Assembly: GCA_902778115.1 (NCBI GenBank)
Contig: CACYWG010000001.1
Span: 264,187 to 328,186 of the forward strand
Source of the DNA: Oscillospiraceae bacterium
Lineage (GTDB): Bacteria > Bacillota > Clostridia > Oscillospirales > Oscillospiraceae
Direction of reading: 5' to 3'
Length of the DNA stretch: 64,000 nucleotides
The notes below the pieces were generated by a model. The model ran no database searches. It worked only from the letters and a program-made list of their open reading frames with translations, and was not told the DNA's origin. Each line of letters begins with the position of its first letter. The stretch's first letter is position 1. Both the position numbers and the translations under genes were made by a program. Positions 42,111 through 49,056 of the stretch are shown here, piece after piece.

Positions 42111-42383
42111 TTACTTGCTCACGTTTTCATTGACAACGCCGGGGTTGAAGCTGTCCCAGGTATTGCCGCCGAAATCTTTGCTGGCAAACCAATTGGCGTA
42201 GTCCTCGAAATCAACGCCGGGGTTCTGGTCATATTCGCCGATCCAGCGGGACTGCAGCCACTCCTCATAGCTCATCGGAATGGGCTTGATGGATTCATCC
42301 TCAGCGCCAGATCCATGACCGCCTGCATTAGGCGAAGCAACCGTCAATAAAACAAGAGGATCAGAAAAACTATTTCTCTTCAT
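42111..42383 (-). CDS. 90-residue peptide of unknown family, candidate modification substrate
   Basis: A small acidic protein whose gene has a GAGGTG ribosome site 6 nt before its ATG. I recognise no family. The first 20 residues are mildly hydrophobic (SFSDPLVLLTVASP) and are followed by NAGGHGSG, which might mark a leader border. The remaining two thirds are rich in Trp, Tyr, Phe, Asp, Asn and Gly (EEWLQSRWIGEYDQN; DYANWFASKDFGGNTWDSFN), unlike a normal enzyme. It lies 33 nt after the large repeat protein and directly before a hairpin and the HprK-like and PqqD-like genes. That arrangement is typical for a peptide precursor followed by its modifying enzymes, but the role is inferred. Confidence 0.7.
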   Translation of the reverse strand: MKRNSFSDPLVLLTVASPNAGGHGSGAEDESIKPIPMSYEEWLQSRWIGEYDQNPGVDFEDYANWFASKDFGGNTWDSFNPGVVNENVSK

Positions 42384-42416
42384 AATAACACCTCACAATA
42401 TCACTGATACCTAAAC

Positions 42417-45400
42417 TCAAGGCGTGGCAAGCACAGGATCGGTGTATTTGGTTTCAGAACTGGCAATCATCGTATTCGGCTTCGAACCGGAAGCATCCAG
42501 ATTTGTGTAAACTCTCGTCGTATAGCCGACAACAAGATAACCGTCGTTTGTAATCCAGTACTGCTGTACCGACTGATTATTCTTGAGAATAGTCTTTTCC
42601 GTGTCGGGTTCACCATTTCTATCCGGTCTGTCGAAAACAAGCAAATAAGAAATCAAACCGTTAGTACCAGATGCTGAATATTCAATGTTCGCCTTAGGAT
42701 TAGCAGAATCATCCAGAGCTTCAATCGTCAAATTCTTGATCGTATCAGCCTTATATCTTGTACCATCAATGATGAATCCGGTTTCCTTATATGCAGTACC
42801 AACCGCATCATCGATCATACTAACAAGGAAGACAGAACCGATCTTATCAAATTCTTTCTGGTTATTCTTGTAATAATAGGTGTAGCTGATCTTCGGAGCC
42901 AGGTAATCCTTAAACTTAGGATTATCGAGTATGCCGACGTTGCCCGGGACTTCCTTGACGTAGTAGGTCGTGCCAGGAACGGGCTTGATCGCAGCACCGT
43001 CCTGAGTCTGAGGTTCAGCAAAGGTCCAGTTGGAACCATCGTAAGCTTCCGTACTGGTCGTGGGAGCTGCCGTATAATAGCCGCCGTAGAGGTAACCAGA
43101 ATGAATTGCGCTCTCTTCCTCACCAGCTCTGGTGTCATGCTTCACAAGCAGGTTGAAAGACTGGAAAGCTCTGCTTAGATGATAGACCTGAATGTTATCA
43201 TCGGACATTGCATTGGGCTGGCCGGTGTAAACAACCTTGAAATCGCCGCCCCAAATCGCGTACAGGTCATCGTAAGGCTGATTCTCATCAGCAGCGACCT
43301 GAGAGACTTTGACATCCCATACGCCATTGCCCTCTTCCTTCTCAGCATAGAAGAAACCATCATCTTTATTATACTTCAGGAAGATCTGATCCTCGGTGGC
43401 ATCGGCAGTTTTTGCCCAGCCAAGGAATTCATAAGAGCCATAGCTGTAGGTGTCAGCCGGTCTGATATCATAGCCCTTGTTGATCTGCAGGTTTTCATCT
43501 TCAACGTACCAACCCTCGCCGTCGCGCTTCTGGATGGCATCATCAGGTTTGGTCAAGGTATCTTCATCGAGCTCATTGCCGGCAATGTCAATGGTATTGG
43601 CATACCAGTCGATATGAGTGACGCGGACAGGAACCGTTTCCATTTCGTCAAAGACAGGCTGGATGTGGATATTCTTGCTTTCATCCGCGAGCTTGGCGTT
43701 AATGATATAAACGTCGCCGGGATTGTAAATCTTGCCGTCATAGTACCAGCCGACGAAGACGTACTTGTCAGCGGCAGGAGAACCGGCCTTTTCGAACATG
43801 GAAGAATCAGACTGGTCGGCATAGCGGTTGCTGTCGCCGGGAACGGTCGCAGCCTGAACCTGTTCGGTCGTGGGATTGCCTTCGGTATCCTTGTAGTAAA
43901 GCTTGTTGCCATCACGATCAACGGCGCCGAAATCGTACACGACACCGAAGTCACCCAGGCGACGCCACATGGCGCGGATGGAAACATCAGCGTTGACCTC
44001 GTTGTCGAAGTCGTAAGGAGTGCCGAGAGAACCGTCGGGATTGACGTTGTACCAGCCGATCAGAGCGTATGCGTTGGCTTCCGGCTTATAAGTGCCGGTG
44101 GAATCCTCCTCATAGATGGCGGAACGGTCAACTTCTTTGTAGTGATCCCAGATATAGGCCGTCGCTTCTTCTTCGGTCATGGGTTCGAGAGATTCAGAGT
44201 AGGTGCCGGCAACCAGATCCGCATGGAGCTTGTCGTAAGTATTGTTGGTGTACTTATAGGTACCGGTGCCATCATCAACCTCGACGAACTCACGCTTGAT
44301 GCCGCCGTACTCGCTCACCGTTTTGCCGTAGGTCAGCCAGAAGAAGGTGGATTCGCTCGGGTCAAGCTGGCCGCCGTTGGGATCGACCTTAACGAGATAG
44401 TAGACGTCCTTCCAGCCGGCGTAGACCACGTGGTCATGGTTCGGCATGGTAGAGCTGAAGTCGAACGGGGTCTGGCATTCCGGGTCCTCGAACCAGCCGG
44501 CGAATTCCTTGCCGGGGATGGTGGAGAGAGGACGGACAGCCGCATCCGGCTCATAGGAGGCCAGGCTTTCCTCGAACTGAACGGTCTTGACCGGGTTGAA
44601 CTCAGGGCTTCCGGTCTCATACTGGCTCAGGTTTTCGTTGGTCAGAGAATCCTTGAACTCCAGCTTGTAGGAGATGCGGTCGTAGTACAGGTAGTTGACC
44701 CACTCGTTTGCATAAAGTCCATACTGGCTAGAACTAACCTGAGTAAAGTTTGAGCCATTATTATGATGGTAGACATACAAAGTACCATAACTGGTGTAAC
44801 TTGCATAATTGGGAATAGGAGCAATATTCTCGTCTGTTCTTGTAGTCCAACTATAACCATCGGGAACATATCTCGGGTCGCCAAATGCAGGCTGAGCGTG
44901 GGAACGATCACGTTCAAATCCGGTAATGGGATGATACTCTTCGTCATAGGTCAGGAAGTTGAAGTTGTGGGTAACGGTCTTATAGAGCTTATAGGTCTTG
45001 TTATTGAATTCTCTTGTCGTAACGCCCGTCAGATCTTCGCCCTTTACGACCTCAACGTAGTAATAGATGGTCTTGACTGCGCTTCCCCGAGAGCCGACGA
45101 AGGTGACGTTTGCCGCCGGCATGGTCTCAATGGTCTGCAGCACATAGTTATACACCTTGGGGTTGCCGCTGTCAGTCCAGGCCCATCCTTCATAAGAAGT
45201 GCCATCCTCGCCAACAATGGGGAACTCATCCTTGACACTGTGTCCGTAGAGCGCCTCCACCCTCTTTACAATGTGAGTGGAAGTGTTCTGATACTTATAC
45301 CGGGCGCCCGTATATTCCTCACCGTCAAGTTCCCATGTATACGTGGTTTCAGATCTGGTTTTCCAGTAGAGTTGGTTCCTTTGGCGGTTATCTCTATAGT

Positions 45401-47417
45401 ATGTTTGAGAATGATCATATGGCGGCTGAACTACGTTGCCACTACTGTCGTAAACGGTGCCAGTATATTCATCATCATAGTATTGATACCTTCCAAGATA
45501 ATACTCAGTATTAGTCTCAGACTTACGTGTCAATTCCTTATACTCACCATCCACATAGGCATACTGAGTCCCGTTATTGTCATTTGCAAGAACGTAATCC
45601 TGATAACTCGAACCCTCCACGACGAAAACCAAGGTATAAGCGATACGGTCGTAGTAGACTTCAAGAACCGTGGTGCCGTTCGCTTCCGCGATCGCGGACG
45701 CGGTGCTCTTGTTCTCATTGAAGACGAAGCCTTCCGGCGCGGTCTTGTCGGCATTGCTGGGTTCGACCGTGCTGCCCTTTACCGTTTCGCGGGTCTCGGA
45801 ATGAGAGTATTCATAATGCTTGGCGCTGTCTTCCAGACCGGCGTCATCCGTGGCGACCTGCTGATAGAACATGACCGTGTACTTGGCGACGGCATACTCC
45901 CAGACCGCGTACAGGGTGATGTCTTTCGTCAACTCCTGGTTCCAGTTGAACTCTTCCGCGCCGTTGGTCACGTGACCTTCGTCGTCGTACTCGGGCTTGG
46001 TCTCGGACCAGTACTTGAACACGTAGCCGGACCAGGTGGGATTCTTCTCGGGCTTGCCCTCGATAGCCTGATGCTCGGCCAGAACGAAGGCGGGGCCGGT
46101 ATAGGTCGCGCCGGCGCCGCGCTCAGAAGCCCAGAAGCGAATCCAGTGAGCGTCCTTGAAGACCGGGTAGAAATCGGTATCGGCAGTGATCTCGTACTTG
46201 CCGTCCGTCAGCTCGCTGTCCTTGATCTCTTCGGTGGCATTGGGAGTCGTCGCCCAGCCGACGAAGGCCTGGGTGCTGAGAGGAGCGGTGGCCGTCATGT
46301 TCTTGATGTCGACATAACCCTTGCCGTTTTCATCGGTAACGATCTGCTGGCGATCCAGAACGACGCCGCCGTCCGCTTCCTTGAAGAAGGTCGCATACAG
46401 GACGTTTTCGTACTTGGCGCGGACGATCACGTCATAGTCCTCTTCCGCGGTGATCGAGATCGGATTCTCAGCGCCGAACTTGATCTGCTCGCCGTACTCG
46501 TTGTTCTCGTAGACAAACCAGCCAAGGAAGGTCTGGTTGCCGGCGATGGCAGGAGCGCCGACGTCTTCCAGATATTCGCCGTCCTTGACGATCTGGTTGT
46601 CAACGTCCTGACCGGCGGTGTTCTTAAAGAAGTACTGAGAGCCGTCGGCATTCTGGAAGTAATAAGTCGCGCGAACCGGGCCATCGTCTTCAGGATCAAT
46701 GATCGCGTAGACAGAGAAGCTGGACGCCTCGAAGGAGACTGCGTCCGCCATGGCAATGTCACCGGCGCTCATCTGCTCCACGATTTCGGGAACGGCGTTC
46801 TCGCCGTCGGGAACGTGGATGACGATGGGCTCGGCAATGCCTTCGATTTCGGGCGCGCTCATGCGGACAAAGAGCTTCGTACCCTCGGCGGGCTCGATCT
46901 CTTCGCCGTTCAGCCAGAAGCTGATATCGGCAGCCAACTGCACGCTGCCGTTCAGGTTCTCGGCTCTGTCAACCGCGTTCTGGACCGACGAAAGGTCGAC
47001 CAGACGGTCAACGACCATCTCGGTGCCCAGAGGCAGAGCACCGGCGGGAGCGGAGACCTCGACCGAGAAGCCGGTCGCGGATTCGCTGTAAGAAAAGTCC
47101 TTGGCAGGAGCTGCTTCCTCCTCGACGACCGACTCTTCGCTGACAATGTCAACGATCGGGTCCTCGGAGACGATCTCCTCTTCCTCGGTAAAGCCGATCT
47201 TCTTGCCGGCGCCGATCGGAAGAGTGACAGGCTTCTCCACAGGCTCCTCAATGGGTTCCTCGACGGGTTCCTCAGCGGGAAGCTCCACAGGCTCCTCGTC
47301 GGCAATCACGACAGCGTCTTCCGCAGGCGCGCCGACGGCATAGGCCGGCAGGCCCAGGGACAGAACCATCGTCAGTGCCAGGAGCAGGGACAGGGTTCTC
47401 TTCATGGATTTCTTCAC
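42417..47417 (-). CDS. Large secreted protein with InlB-type beta-grasp (Listeria-Bacteroides) repeats
   Basis: A 1666-residue secreted protein. Residues 1-27 form a signal peptide ending at AYA. Residues about 32-75 are a Glu/Pro/Val-rich linker built on EEPV repeats. At least nine repeat modules follow, each with the GW(F/A/Y) core of InlB B-repeats (FLGWFVY, FVGWATT, YEGWAWT, FAGWFED, LIGWYNV, FVGWYYD, FLGWAKT and others). The C-terminus ends TKYTDPVLATP and shows no sortase signal, SLH domain or other anchor. The start is GTG with GGGAGG 8 nt upstream. A good promoter precedes it. It heads the cassette with the 90-residue peptide and may be an adhesin or the modified partner. Confidence 0.87.
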   Translation of the reverse strand: MKKSMKRTLSLLLALTMVLSLGLPAYAVGAPAEDAVVIADEEPVELPAEEPVEEPIEEPVEKPVTLPIGAGKKIGFTEEEEIVSEDPIVDIVSEESVVEEEAAPAKDFSYSESATGFSVEVSAPAGALPLGTEMVVDRLVDLSSVQNAVDRAENLNGSVQLAADISFWLNGEEIEPAEGTKLFVRMSAPEIEGIAEPIVIHVPDGENAVPEIVEQMSAGDIAMADAVSFEASSFSVYAIIDPEDDGPVRATYYFQNADGSQYFFKNTAGQDVDNQIVKDGEYLEDVGAPAIAGNQTFLGWFVYENNEYGEQIKFGAENPISITAEEDYDVIVRAKYENVLYATFFKEADGGVVLDRQQIVTDENGKGYVDIKNMTATAPLSTQAFVGWATTPNATEEIKDSELTDGKYEITADTDFYPVFKDAHWIRFWASERGAGATYTGPAFVLAEHQAIEGKPEKNPTWSGYVFKYWSETKPEYDDEGHVTNGAEEFNWNQELTKDITLYAVWEYAVAKYTVMFYQQVATDDAGLEDSAKHYEYSHSETRETVKGSTVEPSNADKTAPEGFVFNENKSTASAIAEANGTTVLEVYYDRIAYTLVFVVEGSSYQDYVLANDNNGTQYAYVDGEYKELTRKSETNTEYYLGRYQYYDDEYTGTVYDSSGNVVQPPYDHSQTYYRDNRQRNQLYWKTRSETTYTWELDGEEYTGARYKYQNTSTHIVKRVEALYGHSVKDEFPIVGEDGTSYEGWAWTDSGNPKVYNYVLQTIETMPAANVTFVGSRGSAVKTIYYYVEVVKGEDLTGVTTREFNNKTYKLYKTVTHNFNFLTYDEEYHPITGFERDRSHAQPAFGDPRYVPDGYSWTTRTDENIAPIPNYASYTSYGTLYVYHHNNGSNFTQVSSSQYGLYANEWVNYLYYDRISYKLEFKDSLTNENLSQYETGSPEFNPVKTVQFEESLASYEPDAAVRPLSTIPGKEFAGWFEDPECQTPFDFSSTMPNHDHVVYAGWKDVYYLVKVDPNGGQLDPSESTFFWLTYGKTVSEYGGIKREFVEVDDGTGTYKYTNNTYDKLHADLVAGTYSESLEPMTEEEATAYIWDHYKEVDRSAIYEEDSTGTYKPEANAYALIGWYNVNPDGSLGTPYDFDNEVNADVSIRAMWRRLGDFGVVYDFGAVDRDGNKLYYKDTEGNPTTEQVQAATVPGDSNRYADQSDSSMFEKAGSPAADKYVFVGWYYDGKIYNPGDVYIINAKLADESKNIHIQPVFDEMETVPVRVTHIDWYANTIDIAGNELDEDTLTKPDDAIQKRDGEGWYVEDENLQINKGYDIRPADTYSYGSYEFLGWAKTADATEDQIFLKYNKDDGFFYAEKEEGNGVWDVKVSQVAADENQPYDDLYAIWGGDFKVVYTGQPNAMSDDNIQVYHLSRAFQSFNLLVKHDTRAGEEESAIHSGYLYGGYYTAAPTTSTEAYDGSNWTFAEPQTQDGAAIKPVPGTTYYVKEVPGNVGILDNPKFKDYLAPKISYTYYYKNNQKEFDKIGSVFLVSMIDDAVGTAYKETGFIIDGTRYKADTIKNLTIEALDDSANPKANIEYSASGTNGLISYLLVFDRPDRNGEPDTEKTILKNNQSVQQYWITNDGYLVVGYTTRVYTNLDASGSKPNTMIASSETKYTDPVLATP

Positions 47418-47531
47418 TTCAAATTCCTCCCTTTTCAGGAAAAATGGTGTACAAATTCAGCGCTGTGATGGGTGAATGGTAAAAACTGACTATATGAAAA
47501 CTGGACATAGTTCACCCACTACATCAAAGAC

Positions 47532-47560
47532 ATTTTATAACAGCTCACCCGCGCTGTCAA
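47532..47560 (-). promoter_or_regulatory. Sigma-A promoter of the repeat-protein/peptide cassette
   Basis: On the minus strand TTGACA (47555-47560, perfect) and TAAAAT (47532-47537) are separated by 17 nt. The transcript would start near 47525 and have a leader of about 108 nt before the GTG start. It is the only clear promoter upstream of the cassette. Confidence 0.75.
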
Positions 47561-47697
47561 TGAAAAAAGAAGATTTATTATGACAATTTTTTGTTTATGC
47601 AAGTAATCATTTTGAGATATTTCCCTCTTGTTCGGGCTTGTTTCTCTTCTTTCCGGTGTTATGTAACCCGGCTCAGGTTTACATTTATAATTGTAGT

Positions 47698-47727
47698 GTA
47701 TAAATCCTCCGTTTGCGGGAAAGAATA
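47698..47727 (+). promoter_or_regulatory. Sigma-F/G-like forespore promoter
   Basis: GTATA (47698-47702), a spacer of 15 nt and GGAAAGAATA (47718-47727) match the B. subtilis sigma-F consensus (GYWTA, 15, GGNRANANTW) at every defined position as I recall it. The start codon of the SpoIIQ-like gene lies about 38 nt downstream. No sigma-A promoter of similar quality is present. Confidence 0.65.
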
Positions 47728-47764
47728 GGCTTGCAAACCAATTTTCGTAAACGGAGGTATGTTT

Positions 47765-48505
47765 ATGAACAGCAGCAGCTCCGGCCGTCGGCTGGAGGGT
47801 TTTCTTTCCGGAAAGGGCTTCTACATAGTCCTTTTCCTGTGTGCCGCGGTGATCGGCGTTTCCGCCTGGATGATGGCGGCCGGGAATGAGACTATGAACA
47901 ACGACGCCCTGCAGACGAGCGTAAACAGCAGCGAAGACAAACGCGTGGAGACCGTGATCATCCCTGCGCGCCCGCACAAGGAGTCGCCCCTGGAACCGGA
48001 ACCGGAGGCAGAGGCGCCCGCCGTATCCGACGAGGGCCCGGCCGAAGTCCCAGCGCCGGTGGACAATATCGACAGCACGCCCGTCGAGGCCGCCGCGCCT
48101 GTTTTTGACTGGCCGCTCAGCGGTGAGCTGGATCGCGGGCACAGCGGCGACCGCCTGCGCTACGATGTGACGATGCAGGATTGGCGCAGCCACGCAGGCA
48201 TCGACATCCTGGCTGAACGCGGAGCCGTGGTGCAGGCTTCCAGTGCCGGCACCGTGGAAAGCGTGCGCCAGGACGACATGTTCGGCACCGTCGTCACCAT
48301 TGCGCATGCAAACGGCATCCGCTCCATCTATGCCAATCTGGAGGACTCCCCTGCCGTCGCTGAAGGTCAGTGGGTCGAGGCTGGACAGGCTATCGGCGCC
48401 GTTGGGCACAGCGCGCTGTGCGAGATCGGCCAGCCCTCTCACCTGCACTTTGCCATCCAGGTGAACGGCCGCGACGTCGACCCGGGCGAATATCTGCCCG
48501 GATAA
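47765..48505 (+). CDS. spoIIQ: SpoIIQ-like membrane-anchored M23 protein
   Basis: A 246-residue protein with a short cytoplasmic N-terminus, one membrane segment (about residues 18-40), an acidic Pro/Ala-rich linker and a C-terminal M23/LytM domain. Zinc-ligand motifs HAGID and HLHF are present, so the site looks intact. The layout fits SpoIIQ, the forespore protein that pairs with SpoIIIAH across the intermembrane space during engulfment. The sigma-F-like promoter just upstream supports that reading. The ATG at 47765 is chosen since GGAGG lies 8 nt upstream; an ATG two codons earlier is too close to it. A general cell-wall endopeptidase is the alternative. Confidence 0.75.
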   Translation: MNSSSSGRRLEGFLSGKGFYIVLFLCAAVIGVSAWMMAAGNETMNNDALQTSVNSSEDKRVETVIIPARPHKESPLEPEPEAEAPAVSDEGPAEVPAPVDNIDSTPVEAAAPVFDWPLSGELDRGHSGDRLRYDVTMQDWRSHAGIDILAERGAVVQASSAGTVESVRQDDMFGTVVTIAHANGIRSIYANLEDSPAVAEGQWVEAGQAIGAVGHSALCEIGQPSHLHFAIQVNGRDVDPGEYLPG

Positions 48506-48535
48506 TCCAAAAAGTCTGAAAATCGAAAAAAACTG

Positions 48536-48564
48536 TTGACAACTGGGCCGTCGGCTGATATAAT
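48536..48564 (+). promoter_or_regulatory. Consensus sigma-A promoter of the tRNA pair
   Basis: TTGACA (48536-48541), a 17-nt spacer and TATAAT (48559-48564), both boxes perfect. It lies 25 nt before tRNA-Met, as expected for a stable-RNA promoter. Confidence 0.9.
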
Positions 48565-48588
48565 CCGTATGCTGTTTCGGCAGCACAT

Positions 48589-48665
48589 GGCGGCATAGCT
48601 CAGTTGGCCAGAGCATTCGGTTCATACCCGAAGTGTCCCCGGTTCGAATCCAGGTGCCGCTACCA
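48589..48665 (+). tRNA. tRNA-Met (CAT)
   Basis: A 77-nt cloverleaf with acceptor stem GGCGGCA/TGCCGCT, D-loop AGCTCAGTTGG, anticodon stem TTCGG/CCGAA around TTCATAC (anticodon CAT), T-loop GGTTCGAATCC and an encoded CCA end. The acceptor starts with G, not the mismatched first pair of initiator tRNA, so it is most likely the elongator; an Ile tRNA with modified C34 cannot be fully excluded. Confidence 0.95.
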
Positions 48666-48667
48666 GA

Positions 48668-48689
48668 GGCGCGATCATTTGATCGCGCC
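48668..48689. other. Perfect hairpin between the two tRNAs
   Basis: GGCGCGATCA and its exact complement with a 2-nt loop fill the 30-nt spacer between the tRNA genes. It is probably a processing signal that separates the two tRNAs in a common transcript. Confidence 0.7.
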
Positions 48690-48695
48690 CTATCT

Positions 48696-48770
48696 GGCCC
48701 GTTGGTCAAGTGGTTAAGACACCGCCCTTTCACGGCGGTAACATGGGTTCGAGTCCCGTACGGGTCACCA
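48696..48770 (+). tRNA. tRNA-Glu (TTC)
   Basis: A 75-nt cloverleaf: GGCCCGT/ACGGGTC acceptor stem, anticodon stem CCGCC/GGCGG around CTTTCAC (anticodon TTC), T-arm GGGTTCGAGTCCC and encoded CCA. Its last 20 nt and the three following bases recur exactly 150 nt downstream. Confidence 0.96.
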
Positions 48771-48775
48771 AAAAC

Positions 48776-48810
48776 AAGCAGCTCACCGCAAGGTGGGCTG
48801 CTTCGTTTTT
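48776..48810 (+). terminator. Terminator of the tRNA operon
   Basis: AAGCAGCTCACC, loop GCAA, GGTGGGCTGCTT (12 bp with one G-T pair), then CGTTTTT. It lies 5 nt after tRNA-Glu. Confidence 0.85.
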
Positions 48811-48823
48811 GATCTCTCTTCAT

Positions 48824-48908
48824 CGGGACTCGAAGGGCGCGGGAGTGAATGACATGCCGGTGGCATGTCAGAGCCGCGCCCTGGCCCGCCCGCAGGCGGG
48901 GAGTCCCG
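48824..48908. other. Structured multi-stem element (possible RNA or palindromic repeat)
   Basis: An outer 8-bp stem CGGGACTC/GAGTCCCG (48824-48831 with 48901-48908) encloses a second perfect 8-bp stem GGGCGCGG/CCGCGCCC (48835-48842 with 48874-48881). That stem carries a third, GACATGCC/GGCATGTC (48851-48858 with 48862-48869), beside a separate CCCGCC-CGCA-GGCGGG hairpin (48885-48900). Every arm pairs perfectly, so the fold is not accidental. It could be a REP-like or MITE-like mobile palindrome or a structured RNA. Confidence 0.75.
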
Positions 48909-48969
48909 TACGGGTCACCAAAAGGGCGCGTTGCATCTCTCTTCGTCGGGACTCGAAAACGGACCGCAC

Positions 48970-48998
48970 TTGCGCCGTTCCTGCTGCTGTGCTATAAT
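48970..48998 (+). promoter_or_regulatory. Sigma-A promoter of the TraB/GumN gene
   Basis: TTGCGC (48970-48975), a 17-nt spacer and a perfect TATAAT (48993-48998). It lies about 58 nt before the ATG of the next gene. Confidence 0.75.
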
Positions 48999-49056
48999 CG
49001 CGCCGAAATCAAGCATCGGCCGCCGGGACTCAGGCGGCCGGGAATGGAGATATCAT

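Larger units (their letters stand above)
47418..47764. other. Divergent intergenic region
   Basis: This 347-nt gap holds the leader and promoter of the repeat-protein gene (minus strand) and the sigma-F-like promoter of the SpoIIQ-like gene (plus strand). The roughly 110-nt leader of the repeat-protein gene contains a GGGTGAA...TTCACCC inverted repeat around 47480-47520. A near-palindrome, CCGG-GTTA-TAAC-CCGG with one bulged base, lies near 47653-47671. I see no gene in it. Confidence 0.6.
48751..48957. repeat. Duplicated tRNA-Glu tail with inverted T-arm copies
   Basis: The 23-nt end of tRNA-Glu (48751-48773, GAGTCCCGTACGGG plus TCACCAAAA) is repeated without a change at 48901-48923. A second 23-nt unit, ATCTCTCTTC(A/G)T plus CGGGACTCGAA, occurs at 48812-48834 and 48935-48957, differing at one base. 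CGGGACTCGAA is the exact reverse complement of the tRNA T-arm TTCGAGTCCCG. Only the 3' part of the tRNA is copied, so the second copy is not a working tRNA. Confidence 0.85.

Noticed and set aside
39483..42383. A standard lasso-peptide cluster
   Set aside because: There is no transglutaminase-like leader peptidase, the cyclase-like protein lies 9 kb away inside the capsule genes, and the peptide has no typical leader or core start. Only the accessory enzymes match.
47230..47330. Direct repeats that might suggest a small CRISPR-like array
   Set aside because: They encode the EEPV-type linker of the secreted protein in frame, and have no regular spacers.
44763..47468. A 901-codon open frame on the plus strand opposite the repeat protein
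   Set aside because: It mirrors the minus-strand gene, has a composition of random valine/isoleucine/arginine-rich sequence, no ribosome site and no domain, while the minus-strand protein has a signal peptide and repeats.
47519..48823. A 434-codon minus-strand frame across the SpoIIQ-like gene and both tRNAs
   Set aside because: It covers two tRNA genes and the M23 gene in antisense and shows no domain.
48901..48923. Possible second tRNA-Glu
   Set aside because: Only the 3' tail is repeated; there is no anticodon or D-arm upstream, and the sequence belongs to the structured element.
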